A DNA stretch of 64,000 bases from Richelia sinica FACHB-800. GTDB taxonomy: Bacteria; Cyanobacteriota; Cyanobacteriia; Cyanobacteriales; Nostocaceae. The position numbers were made by a program, and so were the translations under genes. The notes below the pieces were generated by a model, which ran no database searches, had not been told where the DNA came from, and saw only the letters and a program-made list of their open reading frames with translations. This document shows, one piece after another, positions 32,097 through 42,390 of this stretch; position 1 is the stretch's first letter; every line of letters begins with the position of its first letter. The stretch is taken from contig NZ_JACJTT010000009.1 of the NCBI RefSeq assembly GCF_014698825.1, positions 1-64,000 on the forward strand, given 5' to 3'.

Positions 32097-35000
32097 TTAT
32101 TGAGGAAGAGTATTTTCATGCTGACAAGCTGTTAATGCTCCTCTGACGGCAGGAAACTTTTCAATTGTTTGATATAGAGCTTCCATATCATAAATATTTA
32201 GTTGATTTTTGAGACTTTGGCTATAATCTAGCAGTAGTTGACATTGATGGCTTTTGCCCCAAGTATCTAATTTCTCAATAAAGTTTTTTAATTGTCTAAT
32301 TTTCAAGGTTTTACGCAATGTTACCCACACCACCTCTTCTTCTTGCTGTAAGGCAGTAAGTAGTTCTGGTAAATTAATGGGATAATTCCATAGAGTTTGA
32401 TTTTTACTAGATGGTGTTGCCGATGGTGACATTGCTGAAATGAGGGATAAATGCTGCTTGAGTTCAGTAAATAATTGGCTGCGACTGACTGGTTTACCTA
32501 ATAAACCTTGGCAAAGAAAACCTAATTGTGATGACAATTCTGGTTGAGAAGAGGCAGTTAAAATAATAATGGGAATCTGGGATGTAGATTCATTTTCTTT
32601 GAGATATTGAGCAGTTTCTTTGCCATCCATTTCTGGCATGAGTAGGTCGAGTAAAATTAAATCAGGTTGATGGATCTGAGCAACATGAATCGCTGTTAAA
32701 CCGTTTTCTACTAATAGCAATTGATGGTGTGTGTTGTCAAAGTAGCCTTTAATTAAGTCTCGATTGGAAGCTACATCATCAACCACTAAAATTTTGGCTG
32801 GCTGAAATTGATTTAAGTGCCAATCATAGCTCAATTCCTTCACAGAGCCTTGGTTAAATGTGGCAGGTAAAACCTCAGGAAAAATTAAAGAGAAAATACT
32901 GCCTCGTCCTAGTTCACTTTGGAGTGTAACCATTCCTCCCATCATATTCATTAATCGACGGGTGATGGCTAGTCCTAAACCTGTACCTGGATATTTGCGG
33001 TTACTTTGTCCAGCACTTTGTACAAAGGATTCAAAAATACTTTGATGTTGTTCTTTAGCAATACCAATGCCAGTATCTTCAATGACAATTTCTAGCCATA
33101 TCTTTTCTGTTTGGGCTTGAGAATAGGTTTTAGCACGGATAGAAATTTTGATATATCCTTGTTCAGTAAATTTTAAAGCATTGCCAACTAAATTAAAGAG
33201 AATTTGGCGCAGTCTGACTTCATCTATATAAATGGCGGTGGGGATGGTGTCTTCAATATGAGATTGAAGAGTGAGGTTTTTGCCAATTGCTTTTTGGTTA
33301 AAAATTTGCAGGATGTCGCGAATGATGGCCCGTAAATCAACAGGTTCATAGTGCAATTCGAGTTTACCTGCTTCAATTTTAGACAAATCCAGGATGTCAT
33401 TAATTAGCCCTAGTAAAGCTCTACCACTGGATGCGATCGCATCCAAATAAGAACATGCCCTTTCTTCAGTGGTAATGGACTGCAATAGGTCAGAAAAGCC
33501 AAGAATGGCATTCATAGGGGTGCGAATTTCATGACTGATATTAGCGATAAATTCACTCTTGGCACGGTTGGCTGTTTCCGCTTGCTGTTTTGCCTCTTCT
33601 AGGGCCAGATTTTTTAAGGTGAGTTCTTCCCTTCTAGCGGTTTCCTGTTCTAATAAACTAGCCTGGGCTAAGGCAATACCCATTTGTGCTGCTACAGCTT
33701 CCAATAGTTCTATTTCATCAGTTGTCCAACCACGAATTTGCCTTTGGTCTGCCTCTGGAGGTAAACAATAATGTAAGCCAATCAAGCCATTGGTTTTACC
33801 TTGATAGGAGGTGCGAATAGCCAACATAGATTTGATTTGTAGGGCTTGGCAAAGTCCACGAACTGGCTCAAATAAGGGGTCAAGGTGAACATCAGGTGTG
33901 ACAATGGCCCGGTCTTGCTCTAACATCGCCACTGCATGGGGATTACCTTTAACAGGAATTTCCATTCCTTGTAGTGAGGAAAAGTTGCCGTGTAAATATT
34001 CTGCTACTAAAGGTAAACGTGGTTCAGGTTCAGCTACATAGGCATGAATTAAACAACGATGAACTTGAAAAGCTTGACCAATTTGAATAGCAGCAGTTTC
34101 AAAAATATCTTGGGTTTTGAGATTTTGGCGGATTTCGTCTGTAATTTGTTGGAGGAGTAAAACTTTTTGTAATTGCTGTTGCCATGCCTGTTCTGCTTGT
34201 TTGCGGGCCGTTTCGGTTTTGATGCGATCGCTCACATCCCGAATTACAGCCAGTAATCCCATCGGTTTGTGTTTTTGATCCTTGAGTACACTAACCGAGG
34301 ATTCCACAACAATTTCCTCACCGTTACGTTTGCGATGAATATTCTCTCCTTGCCAACAACCCTGGTTGGCTAAACTTTTAGCAGCATTGACCTCATCTTC
34401 TGGTTTGAGCCAAAAGTATTCATAACATGCTAGCAATGGTTTACCCAAGGCATCTTCAGCACTGATACCATACTGTTTTTCTGCTGCACCATTCCAATGG
34501 ATAACATGGTATTGGGAATCAATGGCCACTACAGCATTGCTGACTTGAGCTAATAATTGTGCTTGAAACTTGATTTGCTGTTCAGCTTGTTGACGGATAG
34601 TAATATCCAGAACTACAGCTAAAAACACTAATTGATGGTTCTGTTCCATTAACTGCAAGTGAACTTCCACCGGATAACAACTACCATCCGCACGACAATT
34701 GACAGTTTGAAACAGGATTTGTTCTTGTTCACCAGTTAACAGGGGAATAATCAAGGTGCGAAATTGCTGGGCTGTTAACTCCGGTTGGACATCCAAAGGA
34801 GTGATTTTTTGCATTTCTTCTAGGGTATAACCTAGATTTTGCAATGCTCCTTGGTTAACATACTGAAACTGCCAACTTTTGGCATCAAAGACGTAAATTT
34901 CATTCAGACTAGCAGCTAAGAGATTTGCTAAATAGGTGCGTTCGGCTTCTGCCTTTTTGCGATCGCTCACATCATCAATTACATATGAAAACCGGGGCCG

Positions 35001-36302
35001 ATGTTGTGCAGATTGACCAATATAACAAACGGTAGCAGATAGCCATTGAGTCACACCATTGTGATAGTGTGGATACTCAAACTTCACAGGCTTGCCAGTT
35101 CCCTGACTCTTCAGATACTGTTGTAACCAGATGTGAATGTGTTCCCGACTCAAACCCATATCACTAGCCAAGCGATGCTTCATCGCTGTGGGTGTGGTGC
35201 CAAAAAACTGTGCGGTCGCAGAATTATCTGATAAATGCAGAATGTCATTGTCTAGCAATTCCACCACACCCATCATCATCGGTGCAGAGTCATAAAAACT
35301 GCTTAAAGTTGCTTCTCGTTCTCGCAAAGCTGATTCTGCTTGTTGGGTGCGCGTTAATTCTTCTTGTAGTTGATGATTTAACCTTTGCCACAAATTCACA
35401 TTGTGATGCTGGAGGCTTTCAACTTGTTGATGTAAAGCATTAATAACTTTGTTTAATTCATAAATATCCACCGATTGCAAAATATTAGTTTGGGTAATAA
35501 TTCCTGCTAAATATCCTTGGTCATCAACTACTACAAACCGTCTCACTTGTTGACGCTGCATTTCTTGATTAGTATTCCACAGCGAGTCATCTTGATGTAC
35601 TAAAAATAAAGGTGAACTCATCACCTGTTCTGCTAAAGTTGTACTTAATGACAGTTGTTGACTTTGAAACTTGACAATATCTCTTTCGGTGATAATTCCC
35701 ATGGGTAAAATTTGATGAGTAGAGATATTTTGACCAATGACAACACAACTGACATGATGGAAACTCATCAATTTTGCTAACTCTAATACCGTTGTCTGCG
35801 GTGCAGTATAAATCACCTTTGAAGTCATGACTTCTTTCACCTTGCGGCACTTGAGTACATCCGCTGGTTGTAAAGCCGCTTGGATTTGTGTAGATGTTAC
35901 AACTCCCACTACTTGATCACATTGGTCTAAAACTGGTAAATGGCGAATCTGATGTTGACGAAGTTGGTGAATTAATTGCAACGGTTGTGTAGCTTCCCAC
36001 TCTCGACAGGTAATTAAATTTGTGGTCATCACCTCTGCAATCTTGGTTTGAGTTAAATCTCGTTGTGCAACCGCTAATTTCACCACATCTCGCTCTGTTA
36101 ATAAACCTACTAGTTTGTCATTGTCTACAACCACAACACAACTGACTTGCTGCCACTTACCTCCAGATTCGGTATCACCTGGAGTCTTTTGACTCATCAG
36201 TTGGACTACTTCCAATAGAGAAGCATCAGGTGTTACCTTGACAACGTAACGCTCTATACAAAGCTGATTCAGAGAAAGTGACGAGGCAGTGGTCAGTTCC
36301 AT
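32097..36302 (-). CDS. CBS-PAS-GAF hybrid histidine kinase with C-terminal receiver
   Basis: The 1401-aa protein has four CBS motifs in two pairs (about residues 5-290; e.g. MGIITERDIVKF, LAGIITQTNILQS), a coiled coil (about 285-335), three PAS domains (about 335-450, 455-575, 580-695), a GAF domain (about 720-895), HisKA with phospho-His near residue 924 (SHEIRTPMNAILGF), HATPase (about 1030-1165, VGNALKF and GTGLGLAI), a receiver (about 1195-1310, phospho-Asp near 1219 in LLDLLMPEMDG) and an unassigned tail. No membrane segment is visible, so it is cytoplasmic. The CBS pairs suggest adenine-nucleotide sensing. The tail-to-tail diguanylate cyclase is a plausible partner. Confidence 0.9.
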   Translation of the reverse strand: MELTTASSLSLNQLCIERYVVKVTPDASLLEVVQLMSQKTPGDTESGGKWQQVSCVVVVDNDKLVGLLTERDVVKLAVAQRDLTQTKIAEVMTTNLITCREWEATQPLQLIHQLRQHQIRHLPVLDQCDQVVGVVTSTQIQAALQPADVLKCRKVKEVMTSKVIYTAPQTTVLELAKLMSFHHVSCVVIGQNISTHQILPMGIITERDIVKFQSQQLSLSTTLAEQVMSSPLFLVHQDDSLWNTNQEMQRQQVRRFVVVDDQGYLAGIITQTNILQSVDIYELNKVINALHQQVESLQHHNVNLWQRLNHQLQEELTRTQQAESALREREATLSSFYDSAPMMMGVVELLDNDILHLSDNSATAQFFGTTPTAMKHRLASDMGLSREHIHIWLQQYLKSQGTGKPVKFEYPHYHNGVTQWLSATVCYIGQSAQHRPRFSYVIDDVSDRKKAEAERTYLANLLAASLNEIYVFDAKSWQFQYVNQGALQNLGYTLEEMQKITPLDVQPELTAQQFRTLIIPLLTGEQEQILFQTVNCRADGSCYPVEVHLQLMEQNHQLVFLAVVLDITIRQQAEQQIKFQAQLLAQVSNAVVAIDSQYHVIHWNGAAEKQYGISAEDALGKPLLACYEYFWLKPEDEVNAAKSLANQGCWQGENIHRKRNGEEIVVESSVSVLKDQKHKPMGLLAVIRDVSDRIKTETARKQAEQAWQQQLQKVLLLQQITDEIRQNLKTQDIFETAAIQIGQAFQVHRCLIHAYVAEPEPRLPLVAEYLHGNFSSLQGMEIPVKGNPHAVAMLEQDRAIVTPDVHLDPLFEPVRGLCQALQIKSMLAIRTSYQGKTNGLIGLHYCLPPEADQRQIRGWTTDEIELLEAVAAQMGIALAQASLLEQETARREELTLKNLALEEAKQQAETANRAKSEFIANISHEIRTPMNAILGFSDLLQSITTEERACSYLDAIASSGRALLGLINDILDLSKIEAGKLELHYEPVDLRAIIRDILQIFNQKAIGKNLTLQSHIEDTIPTAIYIDEVRLRQILFNLVGNALKFTEQGYIKISIRAKTYSQAQTEKIWLEIVIEDTGIGIAKEQHQSIFESFVQSAGQSNRKYPGTGLGLAITRRLMNMMGGMVTLQSELGRGSIFSLIFPEVLPATFNQGSVKELSYDWHLNQFQPAKILVVDDVASNRDLIKGYFDNTHHQLLLVENGLTAIHVAQIHQPDLILLDLLMPEMDGKETAQYLKENESTSQIPIIILTASSQPELSSQLGFLCQGLLGKPVSRSQLFTELKQHLSLISAMSPSATPSSKNQTLWNYPINLPELLTALQQEEEVVWVTLRKTLKIRQLKNFIEKLDTWGKSHQCQLLLDYSQSLKNQLNIYDMEALYQTIEKFPAVRGALTACQHENTLPQ

Positions 36303-36422
36303 AATGGATTTTTCACCAATTATTGCTACAAGCGATCGCTTTCACCAGAGATAGTCTTATTATTCCCCACAATAGATTTACCTGTAATATCAAGGAAATG
36401 TAAACAAAAAGTAACCTTTAAT

Positions 36423-37859
36423 ATGCAAACTACTAATAAACAATCCACAAAACCAGCTTGGGCAGGAGCCATATCTCAACCAGCAAAAGAGTTTCCTCTC
36501 ACACCCTTACCAATTATTACTGGTAAAATTCCCGACGGTTTGCGAGGTACACTCTATCGTAATGGCGCTGCTAGATTACAACGTGGTGGGATGAGTGTGG
36601 GACATTGGTTTGATGGTGACGGGGCAATTCTCGCTATTCATTTTACCGATGCAGGTGCAACAGGAATCTATCGTTATGTCCAGACAACTGGGTATCAAGC
36701 GGAAAATGCTGCTGGTAAACTATTATACGGCAATTATGGCATGACTGCACCAGGGCCAATTTGGAATCAATGGCGTAGACCCGTTAAACATAGTGCCAAT
36801 ACCTCCGTCCTAGCTTTACCTGATAAACTACTGGCACTGTGGGAGGGTAATCATCCCTATGCCCTGGATTTACAAACTTTAGAAACACAAGGCTTAGATG
36901 ACTTAAGTGGTTTAACTCCCGGACAGCCCTATTCTGCCCATCCCAAAGTTGATGATGCTACAGGAGAGATATTTAACTTTGGTATGACTCCAGGGCCAAA
37001 TGCCATTTTGAATGTTTTTAAAAGTGACCGCAGTGGCAAAGTTCTCAAAACAGCAAAATTCACCTTATCCGGCTTTTCCATCATCCATGATTTTGTCTTA
37101 GCAGGGCCATATTTAATCTTTTTTGCCCCGGCTGTGCGTTTAAATATTTGGCCTGTATTATTTGGTTTTAACACCTACAGTGACTCATTTAGCTGGCAAC
37201 CAGAACTAGGCAATCAAATTCTTGTAATCGACCGAGAAAACTTATCTTTAGTTAGTCGTGGAGTTACAGAACCTTGGTTTCAATGGCATTTTAGCAATGG
37301 CTATGTTGATGATAGTGGTACAGTCGTGATTGATTTTGCTAAATATGCAGATTTCCAAACGAATCAATATTTAAAAGAAATTTCCACTGGTTCAACTCAT
37401 ACTGTGGCTCAAACTACTTTCACCAGAGTACAACTCAATCCCCAAACAGGCAAAGTTACTAATATAGAAACACTGTTAGATAGAACCTGTGAATTTCCCA
37501 ACGTCCCACCCCAAAATGTTGGTAAGTTTTCTCGTTATAGCTACATGTCAATTTTTCGCCAAGGTACAGATATAGCTGGAGAAATATTAAATAGTATCGC
37601 TAGGTTGGACTTGGCAACAGGAACGCTCACAGAAGCTAACTGTGGTGAAAACTGCTATCCTAGTGAACCATTGCCTATTCAAGATAAATATAATTCTCAG
37701 CAAAGTTGGGTATTAACTGTAGTTTACGATGGCAATTCTCAGGTTAGTGAGGTTTGGATCTTTGACCATGATGCCATCAATGAAGAACCTATTTGTAAAC
37801 TGGCATTGCCTAGCGTCATCCCCCATAGTTTTCACGGTACATGGAAAGCACAAATATAG
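36423..37859 (+). CDS. Carotenoid cleavage oxygenase (RPE65/apocarotenoid oxygenase family)
   Basis: The 478-aa protein has the family's four iron-ligand histidines at about His173 (SAHPKVD), His222 (IIHDFVL), His289 (WFQWHFSNGY) and His471 (HSFHGTW), and the N-terminal LRGTLYRNGAA and VGHWFDGDG motifs. Such enzymes cut carotenoid or apocarotenoid double bonds with O2, giving retinal-like products; regiospecificity cannot be read. It is divergent from the hybrid kinase, with 120 bp between them. A decayed EAL-domain fragment lies directly behind it on the other strand. Confidence 0.93.
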   Translation: MQTTNKQSTKPAWAGAISQPAKEFPLTPLPIITGKIPDGLRGTLYRNGAARLQRGGMSVGHWFDGDGAILAIHFTDAGATGIYRYVQTTGYQAENAAGKLLYGNYGMTAPGPIWNQWRRPVKHSANTSVLALPDKLLALWEGNHPYALDLQTLETQGLDDLSGLTPGQPYSAHPKVDDATGEIFNFGMTPGPNAILNVFKSDRSGKVLKTAKFTLSGFSIIHDFVLAGPYLIFFAPAVRLNIWPVLFGFNTYSDSFSWQPELGNQILVIDRENLSLVSRGVTEPWFQWHFSNGYVDDSGTVVIDFAKYADFQTNQYLKEISTGSTHTVAQTTFTRVQLNPQTGKVTNIETLLDRTCEFPNVPPQNVGKFSRYSYMSIFRQGTDIAGEILNSIARLDLATGTLTEANCGENCYPSEPLPIQDKYNSQQSWVLTVVYDGNSQVSEVWIFDHDAINEEPICKLALPSVIPHSFHGTWKAQI

Positions 37860-37919
37860 GCAGTATCCATGTCACCATGGTTGATTTTGAGACAGGCAGT
37901 TTTCAATTAATCTCCCTTC

Positions 37920-38041
37920 TCAAGATTTAGCAACAAAATAACCCTGTCCAAACTTCCAACCAAGATGACGTAAAAATTGAAGTTGATCAGCAGTTTCTAC
38001 CCCTTCTGCCATCACTTCAATTTTTAATGGAATTACCTGTT
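37920..38041 (-). pseudogene. Remnant of an EAL-domain (cyclic di-GMP phosphodiesterase) gene, C-terminal end
   Basis: The minus strand of this gap encodes about 39 residues that match the end of an EAL domain: IEVMAEGVETADQLQFLRHL, then GWKFGQGYFVAKS and a stop (TGA at 37920-37922). EGVET and GQGYxxAKP-like motifs are diagnostic. Upstream of it (beyond 38041) there is no further domain, so the gene has lost over 80 percent of its length. It is too short to function. Confidence 0.75.
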
Positions 38042-38167
38042 AATAATGTAAATTTTTGTAAAATTGATGTCTTTAAGACTAGAAACCTGATATTTGGATA
38101 GTTAAACTAACAAAAGTGCATCTGTACTGTTAGCTATAAATATTTTAGATGTGGCACTATAGCCTGA

Positions 38168-41100
38168 ATGATCCCTGTACAACTAACACTCAAAAACTTC
38201 TTAAGTTATCGCGATGCAACTTTAGATTTTGGCGGGTTGCATACGGCGTGTATTTGTGGTTCCAATGGTGCGGGTAAGTCTTCTTTACTAGAAGCTATCA
38301 CTTGGGCAATTTGGGGTGAAAGTCGGGCTGCGGCTGAGGATGATGTAATTCATTCTGGGGCTAAGGAAGTTCGAGTGGATTTCACTTTTCAAACCAATCA
38401 CCAAAAATATCGTGTGATTCGCACCAGAATGCGTGGTGGTACTTCCGTTTTGGAATTTCAAATTGAAACTCCTAGTGGTTTTCGTCCTCTGACTGGTAAA
38501 GGGGTGAGAGCTACCCAGGATGTAATTTTACAACATATCAAGCTGGATTACGATACGTTTATTAATTCCGCTTACCTGCGACAAGGACGGGCGGATGAGT
38601 TTATGTTAAAGCGGCCAACGGAACGGAAGGAAATTTTAGCGGAGTTATTAAAGTTAACCTTATATGATGAGTTAGAAGAAAAGGCGAAGGATGCTTCTAA
38701 ACAGTTTAAGTTTCGAGTGGAGGAGTTAGAACGTTCTTTAGAAAATATTCAGGTTCAACTCCAACAACGCCAAACTACGGAAGCACAACGGGCAGAATTA
38801 GAGGGAGAACTGAATCAGTTACAACAGGTGCAGGCTTTAGATAATATCCAATTACAAAGCTTGCAGGTGGTGCAGCATCAACGGCAAAACTGGGAACAGC
38901 AACTAAGCTTTGTTAAACAACAATATCAAAATTTAACTCAAGATAGCGATCGCCTGGGACAAGAAACGGCAGCTGTGCGATCGCAATTAGCTGATTTAGA
39001 TCAAATTTTAAATCAAGAAATCGATATTAAACAGGGATATAGCCATTATCAATTTTTAGTTTCCCAAGAAGAAGAATTCTCCGCCAAATTTGAACAACAT
39101 AGTCGGGCCACCACTTTAAAACAGCAAAAACAGCAGCAGTTAGTTAAACAAATTCAAGATATTGAACGCCAACTCCAACAAGCAGAAGCCCAATTATCAG
39201 CCTTAGAACAACAAGAACGGGAAATACAGCAAACCCTAACTAAATCAGGGGAAGTAGATGCAGCATTGTCACAATTAAACGCAGCTAGACAACATTTGCA
39301 ACACTTAGACCAGTTGCAAATGCAAGTTAACCCCTTGTTGCAACAAAAGATAAATTTACAAAGTCATATAGACCGCGCCCATGCCAGTTTAGTGGCGAGA
39401 ATTGAGCAGTTACAATCAACAGAAGGCCAACTCCAAGGACAACATCGTCGTCAACCCCAATTGCAACAAGCAGTGATGGAGGTGGCGGTACAAATTGAAG
39501 AACTGGAGAAAAAGCGGGTATATTTGCAACGGGTACAGGAAAAAGGACAGGAACGGCGACATTTTATTGAAAGGTTGCAAGCACACCAACGGGACTACGA
39601 AAGAATACTAGGGGAACTAGAGCAAAAATTACAAATGCTGCAAAACCCCAACGCTATTTGTCCTTTGTGTGAACGACCTTTAGATGAACACCATTGGAAC
39701 CGAGTAGTCGAAAAAACCCAATCTGAATATCAGGATACCCAAGGGCAATTTTGGGTGGTAAGGGAACAGATGGCGGTATCTGATAGAGAAATTCAGGTAT
39801 TGCGGCAGGAATATCGAGAAATATCTCAGTTATTGTCCGGTTATGACAGTTTGCGGGAACATCGGGGACAATTAGCTGCCCAGTTGCAAGCCACCAGTGA
39901 AATTCAACAGCAGCTACAGCAAATTGCCGTCGAAAGGGAGCATTTAGAACGTTCTCTCCAAGCAGGTGATTATGCACCAGAAAAACAAGCGGAATTAAAA
40001 CAATTAGACCAATATCTGCACCAGCTTAATTATAACGAGCAAGACCACGCCCTCGCTCGTAGTGAGGTAGAAAGATGGCGATGGGCAGAAATAAAACAAG
40101 GTCAAATTAAAGATGCAATCAAACGCCAAACCCAATTAGCAGCGAAAAAACCAGAACTGCAAGGAAACATTGCCCAATTTCAACTGCAAATTCAACAACT
40201 GCAAATCAATTCTCAGTTAGCTAGGGAAATAGCTGATTTAGAACAACAAATTGCGGAAATGGGTTATAGTTCTGAACAACATAATCAATTACGTCAAGCT
40301 GTGCGTCAAGGACAGTCTTGGCAAATGCGCTACCAACAGTTATTGTCTGCCCAACAGCAATATCCCCAACTGCAAATAAAGTTGCAAGAGTTACAAGAGG
40401 GGATAACCGCCAGATTAGCAGATGCTCAAAAATTTGCCCAACAAATTGAGCAAATTGTGGAACAGCTAGAAGCAACTGCTAACCCAGCCGCGCAAATACA
40501 GGCTTTAGAGCAAAAGTTAGCCATCAGACGGCGACAATTAGATGAAAAAATAGGTCAATTGGGGCGTTTGCAACAACTAGCCCATCAACTAGAAACCCTG
40601 CAAGGTCAATATGAACAACAGCAGCAGGAATTACAAACTTGCAAACGACAACAGCGTGTATATCAGGAATTAGCCCAGGCTTTTGGTAAAAATGGTATCC
40701 AAGCATTGATGATTGAAAATGTCTTACCTCAACTGGAAGCCGAGACAAACCAGCTACTTTCCCGCTTGAGTGCCAATCAACTGCATGTACAATTTGTTAC
40801 ACAAAAATCTGGTAAAAGTGGCAGAAACAGCAAGAAAAATACCAAATTAATTGACACTTTAGACATTTTAATTGCCGATGCTAAAGGGACAAGGGCTTAT
40901 GAAACTTACTCTGGGGGAGAAGCCTTTAGAATCAATTTTGCCATTCGCTTGGCTTTAGCCAGGTTATTAGCACAACGAGCAGGTTCAGCCTTACAGTTGT
41001 TGATAGTAGATGAAGGTTTCGGGACACAGGATGCAGAAGGATGCGATCGCTTGATTGCAGCGATTAATGCGATCGCCTCTGATTTTGCCTGTATCCTCAC

Positions 41101-41194
41101 CGTCACACATATGCCCCACCTCAAAGAAGCATTTCAAGCCAGAATAGAAGTCACCAAAACTCAGCAAGGTTCACAGTTACATTTATTAATTTAA
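38168..41194 (+). CDS. sbcC: SbcC/Rad50-type nuclease ATPase subunit
   Basis: The 1008-aa protein is an SMC-like ATPase: Walker A GSNGAGKSS at 31-39, a long glutamine-rich coiled coil (about residues 175-880) interrupted by the zinc hook CPLC (Cys498, Cys501), then the signature YSGGEAFRINF and Walker B LLIVDEGFGTQD in the C-terminal lobe. With SbcD (Mre11) it trims hairpins and DNA ends during repair. sbcD is not adjacent. There is no overlap with neighbours; the 15-bp leader before the start shows no strong ribosome-binding site. Confidence 0.95.
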   Translation: MIPVQLTLKNFLSYRDATLDFGGLHTACICGSNGAGKSSLLEAITWAIWGESRAAAEDDVIHSGAKEVRVDFTFQTNHQKYRVIRTRMRGGTSVLEFQIETPSGFRPLTGKGVRATQDVILQHIKLDYDTFINSAYLRQGRADEFMLKRPTERKEILAELLKLTLYDELEEKAKDASKQFKFRVEELERSLENIQVQLQQRQTTEAQRAELEGELNQLQQVQALDNIQLQSLQVVQHQRQNWEQQLSFVKQQYQNLTQDSDRLGQETAAVRSQLADLDQILNQEIDIKQGYSHYQFLVSQEEEFSAKFEQHSRATTLKQQKQQQLVKQIQDIERQLQQAEAQLSALEQQEREIQQTLTKSGEVDAALSQLNAARQHLQHLDQLQMQVNPLLQQKINLQSHIDRAHASLVARIEQLQSTEGQLQGQHRRQPQLQQAVMEVAVQIEELEKKRVYLQRVQEKGQERRHFIERLQAHQRDYERILGELEQKLQMLQNPNAICPLCERPLDEHHWNRVVEKTQSEYQDTQGQFWVVREQMAVSDREIQVLRQEYREISQLLSGYDSLREHRGQLAAQLQATSEIQQQLQQIAVEREHLERSLQAGDYAPEKQAELKQLDQYLHQLNYNEQDHALARSEVERWRWAEIKQGQIKDAIKRQTQLAAKKPELQGNIAQFQLQIQQLQINSQLAREIADLEQQIAEMGYSSEQHNQLRQAVRQGQSWQMRYQQLLSAQQQYPQLQIKLQELQEGITARLADAQKFAQQIEQIVEQLEATANPAAQIQALEQKLAIRRRQLDEKIGQLGRLQQLAHQLETLQGQYEQQQQELQTCKRQQRVYQELAQAFGKNGIQALMIENVLPQLEAETNQLLSRLSANQLHVQFVTQKSGKSGRNSKKNTKLIDTLDILIADAKGTRAYETYSGGEAFRINFAIRLALARLLAQRAGSALQLLIVDEGFGTQDAEGCDRLIAAINAIASDFACILTVTHMPHLKEAFQARIEVTKTQQGSQLHLLI

Positions 41195-41242
41195 TTTTTG
41201 TTAAATCACCCAAATATAGACATAAACAGGCTTTCCACTGTG

Positions 41243-41809
41243 TTATCTATCACCTGTGACTCCGGCAGGTTCTGGTTGTTCATCCAATTTTTGAATATTA
41301 CCTGCTTTCACCCAACCTGTTTGAGTCCCACCTTCAACTTGAATTTTCAGCCAAGCCTGATCAGCACTAGCTTCTAAAACAATAATTTTTTGATTACCAC
41401 CAACACCTCCCACACGTTCAGCATCTGATTTGGGTTCGGAACGTAAACTTAAACCTTGAGGCCAAGTTACCTGTCCACGATAAGCACCTGGTGGTAAAGC
41501 ATCTGGTGATGGACTAGGACTAGGTGAGGGACTGGGTTCGGTAATAGGAGATGGACTAGGGCTGGGAGAAGATGCTGCTGTCGCTTCCGGTTTAGGACTA
41601 GGGGGATTTTTAGCAACTGCTCCCTTGGGTTTTTTTGGCTGTGCAGGATAGTCATTAGCAAACATTGGTTTTGCTGGGGGAATAGCAGTTCGATTCATGA
41701 AATAAAGAGCAACTGTCACTCCACCAGCTAACAACACAACCATTGCTAGGAAAACTCCTATGATAAATTTGAGGCAGCCAGAAAGCATGTTCATCTCTTC
41801 AAACACCAC
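41243..41809 (-). CDS. Membrane-anchored SH3-domain protein
   Basis: The 188-aa product has an N-terminal transmembrane segment (about residues 12-35, LKFIIGVFLAMVVLLAGGV), a Pro/Ser-rich spacer with repeated SPSPS (about 60-108), and a bacterial SH3-like domain (about 110-180, RGQVTWPQGLSLRSEPKSDA then IIVLEASADQAWLKIQ). Bacterial SH3 domains often bind cell-wall peptides, so a periplasmic wall-contact role is likely. Starts at residue 6 or 8 are also possible. The repeated SPSPS tract reads from near-repetitive DNA (GGACTAGG units). Confidence 0.75.
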   Translation of the reverse strand: MVFEEMNMLSGCLKFIIGVFLAMVVLLAGGVTVALYFMNRTAIPPAKPMFANDYPAQPKKPKGAVAKNPPSPKPEATAASSPSPSPSPITEPSPSPSPSPSPDALPPGAYRGQVTWPQGLSLRSEPKSDAERVGGVGGNQKIIVLEASADQAWLKIQVEGGTQTGWVKAGNIQKLDEQPEPAGVTGDR

Positions 41810-41921
41810 TAGATTGATTAGTCATTCAGTCTAACTGAAACTTCCGTTCTATTTATCAAACCTCCGCGAAAAAACTAAGGGTTTTACGACCAAACCTGAT
41901 CTAGTGCTATACATCTTCAAC

Positions 41922-42341
41922 TCAAGATGATGCTTTTTGATGGTGAACTTCAACTACTGTATGCACATTTCCACGGGGGGTAAAATCAGCTTTGATGGTT
42001 ACTTCTAAGGGGTTACAGGCAGCAACAAAGTCATCTAAAATCTGATTAGCTGATTCTTCGTGAGAAATATAGCGATCGCGATAACTATTAATATAAAGCT
42101 TCAAAGCCTTTAACTCTACCACCCGTTCATCGGGAACATAGGAAATGTGAATAGTCGCAAAGTCAGGATAGCCAGAAAAAGGACATTTACAAGTGAATTC
42201 TGGCAACGTAATATCAATATTGTAACGGCGACCCACACGCGGGTTAGGAAACGTAATTAACTCCCCTTCCGCAATAATGCGTTCACCATATTTCATTTCT
42301 TGACTAGCGGGAGATGCGGTTTCTGGTGTGGAGTTAGTCAT
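41922..42341 (-). CDS. queF: NADPH-dependent preQ0 reductase QueF (7-cyano-7-deazaguanine reductase)
   Basis: The 139-aa protein is of the short (type I) QueF class: FTCKCPFSGYPDFATIHISY holds the nucleophilic Cys (Cys53) and Asp60, followed by ELKALKLYINSYRDRYISHE, the QueF NADPH-binding motif. It reduces the nitrile of preQ0 to preQ1 for queuosine tRNA modification. It has no other queuosine genes beside it; the next minus-strand gene ends about 50 bp upstream and may be co-transcribed. Confidence 0.95.
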   Translation of the reverse strand: MTNSTPETASPASQEMKYGERIIAEGELITFPNPRVGRRYNIDITLPEFTCKCPFSGYPDFATIHISYVPDERVVELKALKLYINSYRDRYISHEESANQILDDFVAACNPLEVTIKADFTPRGNVHTVVEVHHQKASS

Positions 42342-42390
42342 AAGTTAGTAAATAGATGCAGAGATTCAACTATAAATAACTTAACATTTC

